Shown here: positions 1 to 9,915 of the stretch, in pieces
How positions within the stretch are numbered: the first letter of the stretch is position 1
How the letters are laid out: each line of letters begins with the position of its first letter
NCBI RefSeq assembly: GCF_017168335.1
Contig: NZ_JABFAU010000013.1
Location: 88,302 to 120,801 of the forward strand
Origin: Rhodococcus sp. KRD162
Lineage (GTDB): Bacteria; Actinomycetota; Actinomycetes; Mycobacteriales; Mycobacteriaceae
DNA length: 32,500 nucleotides
Direction: 5' to 3'
The notes under the pieces: model-generated
Database searches by the model: none
What the model saw: the letters and a program-made list of their open reading frames with translations, nothing else
Told to the model about the DNA's origin: nothing
Position numbers and translations under genes: made by a program

Positions 1-2
1 GT

Positions 3-118
3 GTTCGGCGGTGTCCTACTCTCCCACACCCTGTCGAGTGCAGTACCATCGGCGCTGGAGGGCTTAGCTTCCGGGTTCGGAATGGGTCCGGGCGTTTCCC
101 CTCCGCTATGGCCGCCGT
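3..118 (-). rRNA. rrf: 5S ribosomal RNA
   Basis: The minus strand reads as a complete actinobacterial 5S rRNA. It begins TTACGGCGGCCATAGCG near 118 and ends ACACCGCCGAAC near 3, and those two ends pair to form the terminal helix. The central CCCATTCCGAACCCGGAAG block is the conserved 5S loop region. It lies about 140 nt downstream of the 23S gene in the usual 16S-23S-5S order. Ends are set by pairing and are good to a few bases. The window starts almost at the 3' end of this gene, so any downstream tRNA or terminator is out of view. Confidence 0.95.
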
Positions 119-214
119 AACTCTGTGAAACAGTGTCACACGCAACGTCAGCGGTGTCACCTGGTGGAGATCGGTGACGTGCTGGTTCATTCAATTGTGG
201 GTACAACCTGAAAC

Positions 215-259
215 GTGTGTTGTTTCAGATATTGCACAGTGGACGCGTAGCTTCTTTGT

Positions 260-266
<7 letters not shown>
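215..266 (-). repeat. pre-23S processing stem, 3' arm
   Basis: This stretch is the inverted copy of 3405-3454. Both share the 16-base core TTGCACAGTGGACGCG plus flanking matches, one copy on each side of the 23S gene. In the precursor RNA the arms would pair into a long helix of about 50 bp that closes the 23S domain, the expected substrate for RNase III-type processing. Pairing is interrupted by a few mismatches and two unpaired bases. The arm runs a few bases into the mature 23S end. Confidence 0.8.
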
Positions 267-3404
<3,138 letters not shown>

Positions 3405-3411
<7 letters not shown>

Positions 3412-3454
3412 ACAAAGATGCTCGCGTCCACTGTGCAATTCTCAAACAACACAC
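3405..3454 (-). repeat. pre-23S processing stem, 5' arm, with spacer boxA
   Basis: This is the spacer-side partner of the 215-266 arm. It ends at the 23S 5' terminus and contains TTGCACAGTGGACGCG. Its upstream part reads TGTTGTTTGAGAA on the minus strand. That resembles the boxA antitermination element of actinobacterial rrn operons and matches the leader copy at 3754-3778 closely. Only about 48 nt of the 16S-23S spacer survive here (3412-3459). Confidence 0.75.
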
Positions 3455-3459
3455 AACCA

Positions 3460-3576
3460 CCACGTGTTACTCACCCGTTCGCCGCTCGTGTACCCCGAAA
3501 GGCCTTACCGCTCGACTTGCATGTGTTAAGCACGCCGCCAGCGTTCGTCCTGAGCCAGGATCAAACTCTCCGTAAA
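3460..3576 (-). rRNA. rrs: 16S ribosomal RNA, 5' fragment only (internal/3' deletion)
   Basis: The minus strand begins with the universal 16S 5' sequence GAGAGTTTGATCCTGGCTCA (3551-3570) and continues as typical Rhodococcus-like 16S through the first variable region to GAGTAACACGTGG at about 3460. The next base departs from 16S (T where GTGG should be followed by G). The sequence runs at once into the 3' end of the 16S-23S spacer (GGTTGTGTGTTGTTTGAGAA). Roughly 1.4 kb of 16S and most of the spacer are absent. As written this operon cannot make 16S rRNA. Rhodococcus genomes usually carry several rrn copies, so a real deletion could be tolerated. A short-read assembly collapse at this repeat is an equally good explanation. 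Confidence 0.9.
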
Positions 3577-3951
3577 AGACTCTCGATCAACAGTCGAAAC
3601 TGCAAATCAGTCATAAACATGAAAGAGTCAAATCACTAGCAAAAAAACTCAACTAGCATTTCAAAACAACACCCGACAACAACCACCACAAGCGGGCAGC
3701 TGATACATCGAATGCATACCACCAAACAAAAATTCGGCACTGACATTCATCGACACACTGTTGAGTTCTCAAAGAACACGCACACACCGTCGGCACCGCT
3801 TGCGCGGCAACTTTGGGGCTTACACGCTCATACCCCAGACATGACTCATCGTTCTGAATCTTGCCTGGGTGGTTCAGTGCGTACTCCGTACAACCTCGTT
3901 GTCCCGGTTTGTGAAGACCGGGTCGGTGTCCGTGTCGCTCTGACTCGACAA
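3577..3951 (-). other. rrn leader region
   Basis: This is the untranslated leader between the proposed rrn promoter and the 16S 5' end, about 375 nt. It is AT-richer than the coding DNA and has no credible gene. It holds the boxA-like motif at 3754-3778 and the sequences that would normally pair with the missing 3' side of 16S to form the 16S processing stem. Short open frames here have no ribosome-binding site or family resemblance. Confidence 0.75.
3754..3778 (-). promoter_or_regulatory. boxA-like antitermination element in rrn leader
   Basis: The minus strand reads TGTTCTTTGAGAACTCAACA followed by GTGTG. TGTTCTTTGA resembles boxA, the Nus-factor loading site of rRNA operons. The same motif recurs as TGTTGTTTGAGAA in the spacer before 23S. 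Assignment is by resemblance and position only. Confidence 0.6.
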
Positions 3952-3980
3952 AAGTTACGCGAAGACCAACGCTTACGCAA
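3952..3980 (-). promoter_or_regulatory. candidate rrn promoter
   Basis: On the minus strand TTGCGT (-35, 3975-3980) is separated by exactly 17 bp from TAACTT (-10, 3952-3957), both close to the housekeeping sigma consensus of actinobacteria. It sits upstream of the boxA and leader and just downstream of the ridA operon hairpin. Other promoters may exist between 3790 and 3950, but I found no better pair. Confidence 0.5.
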
Positions 3981-3988
3981 ATCGCCTG

Positions 3989-4019
3989 GTCAGATGTAAT
4001 TTTCGTGTGAACATCTGAC
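3989..4019 (-). terminator. inverted repeat between ridA and the rrn promoter
   Basis: GTCAGATGT (3989-3997) and ACATCTGAC (4011-4019) form a perfect 9-bp stem with a 13-nt loop. It starts 12 nt after the ridA stop codon and ends just before the rrn -35 box. There is no U tract, so termination would be of the U-less type often proposed for actinobacteria. It could instead be a protein-binding site. Confidence 0.45.
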
Positions 4020-4031
4020 GCGCGGGGTCGA

Positions 4032-4433
4032 TCAGACGATCGCGACGGCGTCGATCTCGACCAACATCTCTTCTCTGGGCAGTCCGGTGAAGACCGTGGT
4101 TCTACTCGGGAGGACATCGCCCGTTGTGTTCGCCGCGACGAACTCGCCGTAGGCCCCGTTCATGATCGAGAAGTCCTCACGCTTGGTCAGGTACACCCTC
4201 AACATGACGACGTCGTCGAAGGAAGCGCCGCTGGCCTCCACGATGGCTTTGACATTCTCGAGCGTGCGGGTGGTCTGCGCAGCGACGTCGCCCGGGTACA
4301 GGTATTCGTTGGTGACAGGATCGACCGGGCCTTGTCCCGACACCTGGACGAATGGCCCTTTCCGCACTCCCTGGGAGAACGTATGTGCAGGCGCGGGGGC
4401 ACCACTGGTACGGATTTCGATCTTCTCGCTCAC
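4032..4433 (-). CDS. ridA: RidA-family enamine/imine deaminase
   Basis: This 133-aa protein has the length and motifs of the RidA (YjgF/YER057c/UK114) family: an N-terminal SQGV-type segment, GPVDP, and the C-terminal LPSRTTVFTGLP...VEIDAVA block. R111 matches the arginine that holds the carboxylate of imine substrates. RidA proteins hydrolyse reactive enamines and imines released by PLP dehydratases to keto acids and ammonia. The GTG start at 4433 is chosen because AAGGAAA lies just upstream and GTGA overlaps the iclR stop by 4 nt. The longer in-frame extension does not resemble RidA. It is the last gene of the kdgK-iclR-ridA operon, so it probably works with the PLP dehydratase encoded across the divergent promoter. 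Confidence 0.9.
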   Translation of the reverse strand: MSEKIEIRTSGAPAPAHTFSQGVRKGPFVQVSGQGPVDPVTNEYLYPGDVAAQTTRTLENVKAIVEASGASFDDVVMLRVYLTKREDFSIMNGAYGEFVAANTTGDVLPSRTTVFTGLPREEMLVEIDAVAIV

Positions 4434-5224
4434 TGTTTTCCTTCGTTCGGTTGATGGGTATTCGTTCGGTCCTGTATTTCGCGAGGATGCCAACCCAGTC
4501 CTTCGGAGATGGCGGTCGCTGCCTGTTGCACCTCGGGGAGCGTCGCAAGAACCTGGTCGTGGTCGAGCAGCATGTCGGGAACCGACATCGAGACCGCGGC
4601 CACGACGTCGCCTGTTCCATCGCGCACAGCGCAGCCGATGCAGTTGACGAACGATTCGTGCTCCTCCCGGTCCTCCGCGAATCCCTGCTCCAGGACCAGG
4701 TCCAGCTCGCGCAGGTATCGCTCGGCCGAGGTGATGGTTCGTTCCGTGAACGGTGTGTACGTGATGCGGTGTGCAATCTGTTCGCGCTCGGCCACGGGCC
4801 GCGCCGAGATCAGAATCTTTCCTACCGCCGTGCAATGCAGCGGAGCAGGTTTTCCGACCCGTGAGTACATCCGCACACTCTGTATGGCGTCGAATTTGTC
4901 GATGTAGATCACCTCGCCCGCCTCGTAGGTGGCCAGGTGAACGGTTTGACCGGTGACTTTGTTGAGCTCGGCCAGATGCGGCCTGGCAATGCTTCGAATG
5001 TCGCGCTGTTCCAGTGCGCGGTTTGCCAACTCGAACAGCCTCGAGCCCAACTGATACCGATGATCGACATCGTGCTGGACGAATCTGTCGCCTTCCATCG
5101 TACGAAGCAGCCGGAGCACGGTGGTCTTGTGTACTCCGAGAACCGTCGCCAGGTCGTCGAGCGATCTCGATCCGTCACCGAGCAAACCAAGAATGGTCAG
5201 CGCTCGCGAGAGACTTTGACTCAT
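4430..5224 (-). CDS. IclR-family transcriptional regulator
   Basis: This 264-aa protein has the IclR layout. Residues ~1-60 form a winged helix-turn-helix (LDDLATVLGVHKTTVLRLLRTM), and residues ~75-250 form the effector-binding domain with the LHCTAVGK motif and a late FVNCIGCAV...DVVAAVSMSVP segment. IclR regulators usually control nearby catabolic operons and respond to a pathway metabolite, so KDG or glucosaminate are reasonable guesses here. The ATG at 5224 overlaps the kdgK stop (ATGA), and the stop overlaps the ridA start, so the three genes are probably translated in a coupled way. The likely operator is the divergent region at 6281-6336. The frame is open far upstream, but that part is the antisense of kdgK and is not coding. 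Confidence 0.9.
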   Translation of the reverse strand: MSQSLSRALTILGLLGDGSRSLDDLATVLGVHKTTVLRLLRTMEGDRFVQHDVDHRYQLGSRLFELANRALEQRDIRSIARPHLAELNKVTGQTVHLATYEAGEVIYIDKFDAIQSVRMYSRVGKPAPLHCTAVGKILISARPVAEREQIAHRITYTPFTERTITSAERYLRELDLVLEQGFAEDREEHESFVNCIGCAVRDGTGDVVAAVSMSVPDMLLDHDQVLATLPEVQQAATAISEGLGWHPREIQDRTNTHQPNEGKQ

Positions 5225-6243
5225 TGCAACAACTCCGAACCTCGGGCCGACACCTCTGCGTAATCCACTGCCGCCCAGCCACAGTCGTCGAGTTCGGCAA
5301 GTTGCACCAGCACGTCGAGAGGCAGAACCGAGGCTATGTCGCCGTGCCCGGTCAGGGCACCCGCTGCACACAGATGGCCGAAGCGTACGCGTTCGGCGGC
5401 ACTTCTTCCCCACAGGAGGCCTGCCAGGTACCCACCAGCGAAAGCATCTCCCGCACCGATCTTTTCGACAACGTCGAGTCTGAGCGCCGGTACATCGAAT
5501 CGAGCGGTGCCCTCGAAAGCCGTCACGGTGTGGGCGTCGTTCTTGATCACCAGCTGCCGTGGTTCGGGAAACAACGCGCGGAGTTCGTCCGGGCTCGACG
5601 TCCCGAATACCGACTGAGCTTCGTCGGCACCCATGAAGACCACGTCGCTCCCCCGAACGTGTTCGCCGAGCACCTCCGCGGCTTCGTCTTCTCGGGACCT
5701 CCACAGCGCCGGCCGAAAGTTCAGATCGAAACTGACGACGGCGGGTCGGCCCAGCAACTCCCTTGTCAGGTCGGCGGCCGTATTCGAGATGGCAACGGTG
5801 ATTCCGGTGAAATGGACCAGGTCGGCATCGGACACCAGCTCCGAGGCACGTTCGTCGAATCCAGTGGGCGACAGCGCGCTCGCGGCAGAGCCTGCGCGGA
5901 AGTAGGTCATCGCACTGTCTCCGCGTGCGAGATCGTATTCGGTGCCGGAGCCCGAGCCGCGTTGCTTGATGTACATACCGGTAGGGCGCACGTCGTCGAT
6001 CGCGACACCCGAGGTGTCGACTCCCGCGGCTGTCAGCTGTCGGACCAGATACCGGCCGAATCCGTCGTCGCCCACCCTGGAGATCCATGCAGCATCGACG
6101 CCCAACTGTGCGAACACGCTCGCCACGTTCGCTTCGGCACCTCCGGACATCCGGTGGAACGTGTCCGAGTCTTCCAGCGGGCCCGGTTCCGCCACCAGAA
6201 CGACGAGGCCTTCACCTACACACACCGCTCGTGGTGTTTTCAC
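5221..6243 (-). CDS. kdgK: PfkB-family sugar kinase, probable 2-keto-3-deoxygluconate kinase
   Basis: This 340-aa protein belongs to the ribokinase/PfkB family. It has the N-terminal GGAEANVA substrate motif (~34-41), DLNFRPALW (~173-181), and the C-terminal GAGDAFAGGYLAG anion hole with catalytic D266. The TYFRAGSAAS segment and DLNFRPALW are typical of KDG kinases, which convert 2-keto-3-deoxygluconate and ATP to KDPG. A KDPG aldolase in the divergent operon supports this specificity over ribokinase or fructokinase. The GTG start at 6243 has GAGGAG 6 nt upstream. It is the first gene of the kdgK-iclR-ridA operon, with a good -35/-10 pair (6309-6314 and 6286-6291) about 40 nt upstream. The exact sugar acid is inferred, not shown. 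Confidence 0.85.
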   Translation of the reverse strand: MKTPRAVCVGEGLVVLVAEPGPLEDSDTFHRMSGGAEANVASVFAQLGVDAAWISRVGDDGFGRYLVRQLTAAGVDTSGVAIDDVRPTGMYIKQRGSGSGTEYDLARGDSAMTYFRAGSAASALSPTGFDERASELVSDADLVHFTGITVAISNTAADLTRELLGRPAVVSFDLNFRPALWRSREDEAAEVLGEHVRGSDVVFMGADEAQSVFGTSSPDELRALFPEPRQLVIKNDAHTVTAFEGTARFDVPALRLDVVEKIGAGDAFAGGYLAGLLWGRSAAERVRFGHLCAAGALTGHGDIASVLPLDVLVQLAELDDCGWAAVDYAEVSARGSELLQ

Positions 6244-6280
6244 GTCGATCTCCTCGAACTCTTGCGGAACCCTGCCTGCC

Positions 6281-6336
6281 GTTGCAGACTACAAACCATA
6301 AACACATTGCGCAACTACCGTTGCAAAATACGCAAC
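6281..6336. promoter_or_regulatory. divergent operator region, candidate IclR sites
   Basis: The intergenic space between kdgK and the plus-strand operon contains repeated GTTGC/GCAAC half-sites. GTTGCAAAATACGCAAC (6320-6336) is a perfect 5-bp inverted repeat around 7 bp. TTGCGCAA (6307-6314) is a perfect palindrome. Another GTTGC is at 6281-6285. The two GCAAC units start 21 bp apart, two helical turns. IclR proteins bind such short inverted or tandem sites. Linking them to this IclR protein is inference from position. Confidence 0.55.
6286..6314 (-). promoter_or_regulatory. kdgK operon promoter
   Basis: On the minus strand TTGCGC (-35, 6309-6314) and TAGTCT (-10, 6286-6291) are spaced by exactly 17 bp. 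Transcription would start near 6279, giving a leader of about 36 nt with GAGGAG before the GTG. The -35 box is part of the TTGCGCAA palindrome, so a bound repressor would block it. I found no equally clear promoter for the plus-strand operon. Confidence 0.55.
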
Positions 6337-6368
6337 CACATTGATTCTTCCACGAGAGGGAGACGAAC

Positions 6369-7652
6369 GTGATCGACGCCGCTGCCGTCGAGGCGCTGAA
6401 TCAGCGAATCCTCGGACCCGAGCACAAAGCACTTCCCCCACGATCGTGGGGCCACACCGTCGAGAGCTTCTTGACGACGGATCCGCGATTGTCCGAGTTC
6501 ACCACCCCGCTGCTCACCCTCGATCGCTCGCGCATCGCATCGAACATCTCGGTCATGGCCGACTGGGCCGCCCGCGCGGGCATGCTGCTGGCACCCCACG
6601 GCAAGACGTCGATGGCTCCTCAACTGTGGAAACAACAGCTCGATGCCGGCAGCTGGGCGATCACCCTGGCCACGGGATGGCAGGTTCAGGTGGCTCGCGC
6701 GTTCGGTGTCGAACGGATCATCCTCGCCAATGCGGAGATCGACCCCGTTGCTTTGAGGTGGATTGCGGCCGAATTGGATTCGCACACCACCTTCGAGTTC
6801 TACTGCTGGGCAGACAGCGTCGCGACGGTCCTCGAGATGGATCGCATTCTCGCGGCACGAGGATCACGACCGGTTTCCGTCATCGTCGAACTCGGCGGCC
6901 CGCACGGTCGAACAGGAGCACGAACGGCCGAGGAAGCCACCGCCGTGGCACGCGCGATCGCCGCGTCGTCGCGCCTGACACTGGCAGGCGTCGGCGGCTA
7001 CGAGGGGGCTTTGAGCCACGACCGCTCGCAACGCGGCCTCGAGGCGGTGCGGACCTACCTCGACAATGTCGCCGACCTCCATCGCACACTCGACGCCGAG
7101 GGCCTGTACGGCGAACATGCCATCGTGACCGCAGGCGGCAGCGCCTACCAAGATCTCGTCGTGGATCGGTTGCGAACACTGGCCACGGGCGAGGGCGTGC
7201 GTACCGATGTGGTGCTTCGCTCGGGTGCTTACGTGGTGCACGACGACGGCTTCTACTCCCAGATCTCGCCGCTGACTCCCGCGCGAACGGACGCGCCGCT
7301 GATGTCGGCGATGCACGGATGGGCTCGCACGGTTTCTCGCCCAGAGCCCGGACTCGCCCTGCTCGATGCAGGGAAACGCGATTTTCCGTTCGACGAGGGA
7401 ATGCCCGTTGCCCAACATGTTCGAGGGACCGAGATCCTCGACCCAGGTGCCGAGGTGACCGCGTTGAACGACCAACACGCGTTCCTTCGACTACCCGCCG
7501 AAGACGCCACCGCCTTGCCGGTGGGGACCGTCGTGAGACTGGGCCTGTCCCACCCGTGCACCGCCTTCGACAAATGGCGGCTCGTTCCCGTCGTCGACGA
7601 CGCAGACATCGACGATCCCCGCGTGGTCGATCTCGTCCACACATTCTTCTAG
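6369..7652 (+). CDS. D-serine-dehydratase-like PLP enzyme (DSD1/fold-type III)
   Basis: This 427-aa protein has an N-terminal alanine-racemase-type PLP barrel with the cofactor lysine in APHGKT (K79). Its C-terminal domain ends in LSHPCTAFDKW, where H395 and C397 match the His-x-Cys zinc ligands of eukaryotic-type D-serine dehydratase. Family members dehydrate D-serine or D-threonine, or act as D-threonine aldolases. All use 2R-amino acids with a 3-hydroxyl. D-glucosaminate has the same arrangement, and its dehydration would give 2-keto-3-deoxygluconate, the substrate of the neighbouring kinase. The GTG start at 6369 follows GAGAGGGAG at 6353-6361. It is the first gene of the plus-strand operon, with 14 nt to the next gene. 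The family is clear; the substrate is inferred from context. Confidence 0.8.
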   Translation: MIDAAAVEALNQRILGPEHKALPPRSWGHTVESFLTTDPRLSEFTTPLLTLDRSRIASNISVMADWAARAGMLLAPHGKTSMAPQLWKQQLDAGSWAITLATGWQVQVARAFGVERIILANAEIDPVALRWIAAELDSHTTFEFYCWADSVATVLEMDRILAARGSRPVSVIVELGGPHGRTGARTAEEATAVARAIAASSRLTLAGVGGYEGALSHDRSQRGLEAVRTYLDNVADLHRTLDAEGLYGEHAIVTAGGSAYQDLVVDRLRTLATGEGVRTDVVLRSGAYVVHDDGFYSQISPLTPARTDAPLMSAMHGWARTVSRPEPGLALLDAGKRDFPFDEGMPVAQHVRGTEILDPGAEVTALNDQHAFLRLPAEDATALPVGTVVRLGLSHPCTAFDKWRLVPVVDDADIDDPRVVDLVHTFF

Positions 7653-7666
7653 AGAATCGAATCCCC

Positions 7667-9280
7667 ATGCCCAGCATTCTCTTTCGAGGTGCCGATGTCA
7701 TCGACGGCACCGGATCGCCGCGCCTGCGCCGCGACGTTCTCGTCCGCGACGGAATCATCGCATCGATCGTTGAACCCGGAACCGTGCCCGGTGCGGACAG
7801 AATCGTCGACGCCTCGCCGGGGCAGGTCCTGTCCCCCGGCTTCATCGATATGCACGCTCATTCCGACCTTCGACTGTTGACCGACCCCGATCATTTCCCG
7901 AAAATCAGTCAGGGCGTCACGACCGAGGTCATCGGACAGGACGGCATCGCCTACGCTCCGATCGACGACGCGACACTGGACGTGGTGCGACGTCAGATCG
8001 CCGGATGGAACGGCAATCCCGTCGACCTGGACTTCTCGTGGCGTTCGGTCTCGGAGTACCTCGCTCGGCTCGACCGGGGTATCACTCCGAACGCGGCATA
8101 TCTCGTTCCGCAGGGCACACTGCGCTATCTCGCGGTGGGCCCCGATCAGCGACCCGCTACAGCGCGCGAGATCGCTCACATGCAGGAGTTGTTGGCGCAG
8201 GGCTTGCACGAGGGCGCAGTCGGCATGTCCAGCGGGTTGACGTACACGCCCGGAATGTACGCGGACACCAGCGAATTGCACGCACTGTGCGAGGTGGTCG
8301 CGGACTTCGGTGGGTTCTACGCTCCGCACACCAGGTCGTACGGCACGGGGGCGCTCGAGGCTTACCAGGAAATGCTCGATCTCTCCCGAGGTACGGGATG
8401 CGCACTGCATCTGACCCACGCAACGATGAACTTCGGCGTCAATCGGGGCCGGGCTCGGGAGTTCTTGGACCGTGTCGATTCCGCGATCGCGGACGGATGC
8501 GATGTCACCCTCGATTCGTACCCGTATCTACCCGGAGCCACCACCCTGTCTGCCCTACTGCCGAGTTGGGCGATGTCCGGTGGGCCGGACCGAGCCCTGG
8601 AACGTCTCGACGATCCGGACATTCGCCGACGCATCACACAGGACGTCGACGTCGACGGCTCCGACGGTTGCCACGGAGTCACGGTCGAATGGGACACCAT
8701 CGAACTCAGTGGTGTGGCCAATCCCGAACTCGATCGCTACGTCGGGCGGACGATGTCCGATATCGCAGCCGACGAGGGACGCGCACCGGTGGACGTGTTC
8801 TTCGACTTCCTTCGGCGCGACGCCTTGGCCACGACCATTCTGCAGCACGTCGGGCACGAGGAGAACGTGCGCGAGATCATGGCGCATCCGCACCACATGG
8901 GCGGCAGCGACGCGATTCTGGTGGGCGACAAGCCACATCCACGCGCCTGGGGAACCTTTCCACGCTATCTCGGACACTACGTGCGCGACGAGCAATTGCT
9001 GTCGCTCGAGGACTGCATCAATCACCTGACCGGTCGGCCAGCTGCGCGGCTCCGGCTGCAGGGACGCGGCACGATCACCGAAGGGTACGCAGCCGACCTG
9101 GTGCTCTTCGATCCTGCTGCCGTTCGCGATACCGCCACCTTCGAGCAACCGAAGCAACAAGCCGAGGGCATCGTCCACGTCATGGTCAATGGCGCATTCG
9201 CGATCGATGATCGCCTCCCCACCCACTCACTGGCAGGGCGCGCCCTGCGGATGGATTCCACCGGAAAGCAGACGTCATGA
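7667..9280 (+). CDS. N-acyl-D-amino-acid deacylase (D-aminoacylase-type amidohydrolase)
   Basis: This 537-aa protein belongs to the amidohydrolase superfamily, D-aminoacylase branch. It has the metal motif HAHSD (H63, H65), the GVTTEVIG strand, later histidines in APHTRS and LHLTHA, the catalytic aspartate in GGSDAILVGD, and the diagnostic PHPRAWGTFPR...GHYVRD block. Such enzymes remove acyl groups from N-acyl-D-amino acids in the cytoplasm. Where classical D-aminoacylases have GNCG, with a zinc-binding cysteine, this one has GQDG, placing D92 at that position. The ATG at 7667 gives the family's usual length; the frame stays open for 1.3 kb upstream but that part only shadows the PLP enzyme gene. 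Its stop overlaps the aldolase start (ATGA). In this operon it could deacetylate N-acetyl-D-glucosaminate before dehydration. Confidence 0.85.
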   Translation: MPSILFRGADVIDGTGSPRLRRDVLVRDGIIASIVEPGTVPGADRIVDASPGQVLSPGFIDMHAHSDLRLLTDPDHFPKISQGVTTEVIGQDGIAYAPIDDATLDVVRRQIAGWNGNPVDLDFSWRSVSEYLARLDRGITPNAAYLVPQGTLRYLAVGPDQRPATAREIAHMQELLAQGLHEGAVGMSSGLTYTPGMYADTSELHALCEVVADFGGFYAPHTRSYGTGALEAYQEMLDLSRGTGCALHLTHATMNFGVNRGRAREFLDRVDSAIADGCDVTLDSYPYLPGATTLSALLPSWAMSGGPDRALERLDDPDIRRRITQDVDVDGSDGCHGVTVEWDTIELSGVANPELDRYVGRTMSDIAADEGRAPVDVFFDFLRRDALATTILQHVGHEENVREIMAHPHHMGGSDAILVGDKPHPRAWGTFPRYLGHYVRDEQLLSLEDCINHLTGRPAARLRLQGRGTITEGYAADLVLFDPAAVRDTATFEQPKQQAEGIVHVMVNGAFAIDDRLPTHSLAGRALRMDSTGKQTS

Positions 9281-9915
9281 ACGCACTGTCGACGATTCTC
9301 GAGGACCGCGCCCTGTCGGTGGTCCGCGCCCCTCACATCTCCGATCCTGCGGCACTGGCAGATGCGCTCGCGCGCGGCGGAATTCGCGCGATGGAACTCA
9401 CCTTCACCACTCCGAACGTCCTCGAGCTGATCCGCGCTGCGTCGGCCTCGGGTGCCGTTGTCGGGGCCGGGACCGTTCTGACCGCCGATCAGGCCCGACA
9501 GGCGGTCGACGCGGGAGCCCGCTTCGTCGTGACGCCCGGGCTGCGACCGGATGTCGCGGCGATCGTCGTCGACGCAGGTATCCCGCTGATGATGGGTGCG
9601 CTGACTCCGTCCGAGGTGATGACCGCCCTCGACCTCGGGGCGGACGCGGTCAAGATATTTCCGGCACGAGCAGTAGGACCTGCATATTTCAAGGATTTGC
9701 TCGGCCCCTTTCCGGGCGCGCAACTCGTTCCGTCCGGCGGTGTCAACGCAGGTAACGCCGCACAATTCCTCGCATCCGGTGCCGTGGCAGTGACTGCAGG
9801 CACCGATGTGGTGTCACCGGCGTCGGTCGCCGAGGCCAGGTGGGACGACATCACCACACGAGCGCAAGCGTTCGTGGCAGCTATCAGTGCAGACATCAAG
9901 GAAGGCACGTCATGA
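9277..9915 (+). CDS. eda: 2-dehydro-3-deoxy-6-phosphogluconate (KDPG) aldolase
   Basis: This 212-aa class I aldolase has the family length. It has E40 in the AMELTFTTP motif, VGAGTVLT (~62-69), FVVTPGL, and the Schiff-base lysine K126 in GADAVKIFPA, followed by LVPSGGVN as phosphate site. It splits KDPG to pyruvate and glyceraldehyde-3-phosphate. A related aldolase for KDPGal cannot be excluded. Its start overlaps the deacylase stop and its stop overlaps the permease start, both as ATGA, so the three genes form one tightly coupled operon. With KdgK across the promoter it completes the lower half of an Entner-Doudoroff-type route. Confidence 0.9.
   Translation: MNALSTILEDRALSVVRAPHISDPAALADALARGGIRAMELTFTTPNVLELIRAASASGAVVGAGTVLTADQARQAVDAGARFVVTPGLRPDVAAIVVDAGIPLMMGALTPSEVMTALDLGADAVKIFPARAVGPAYFKDLLGPFPGAQLVPSGGVNAGNAAQFLASGAVAVTAGTDVVSPASVAEARWDDITTRAQAFVAAISADIKEGTS

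Noticed and set aside
5014..6372. 452-codon open frame on the plus strand opposite iclR/kdgK
   Set aside because: The opposite strand encodes two clear families with coupled starts; this frame is the usual long antisense frame of high-GC DNA.
6341..7666. 442-codon upstream extension of the deacylase frame
   Set aside because: It is antisense-free but out of frame with the clear PLP enzyme gene, is Arg-rich low-complexity in translation, and homology starts only at the ATG at 7667.
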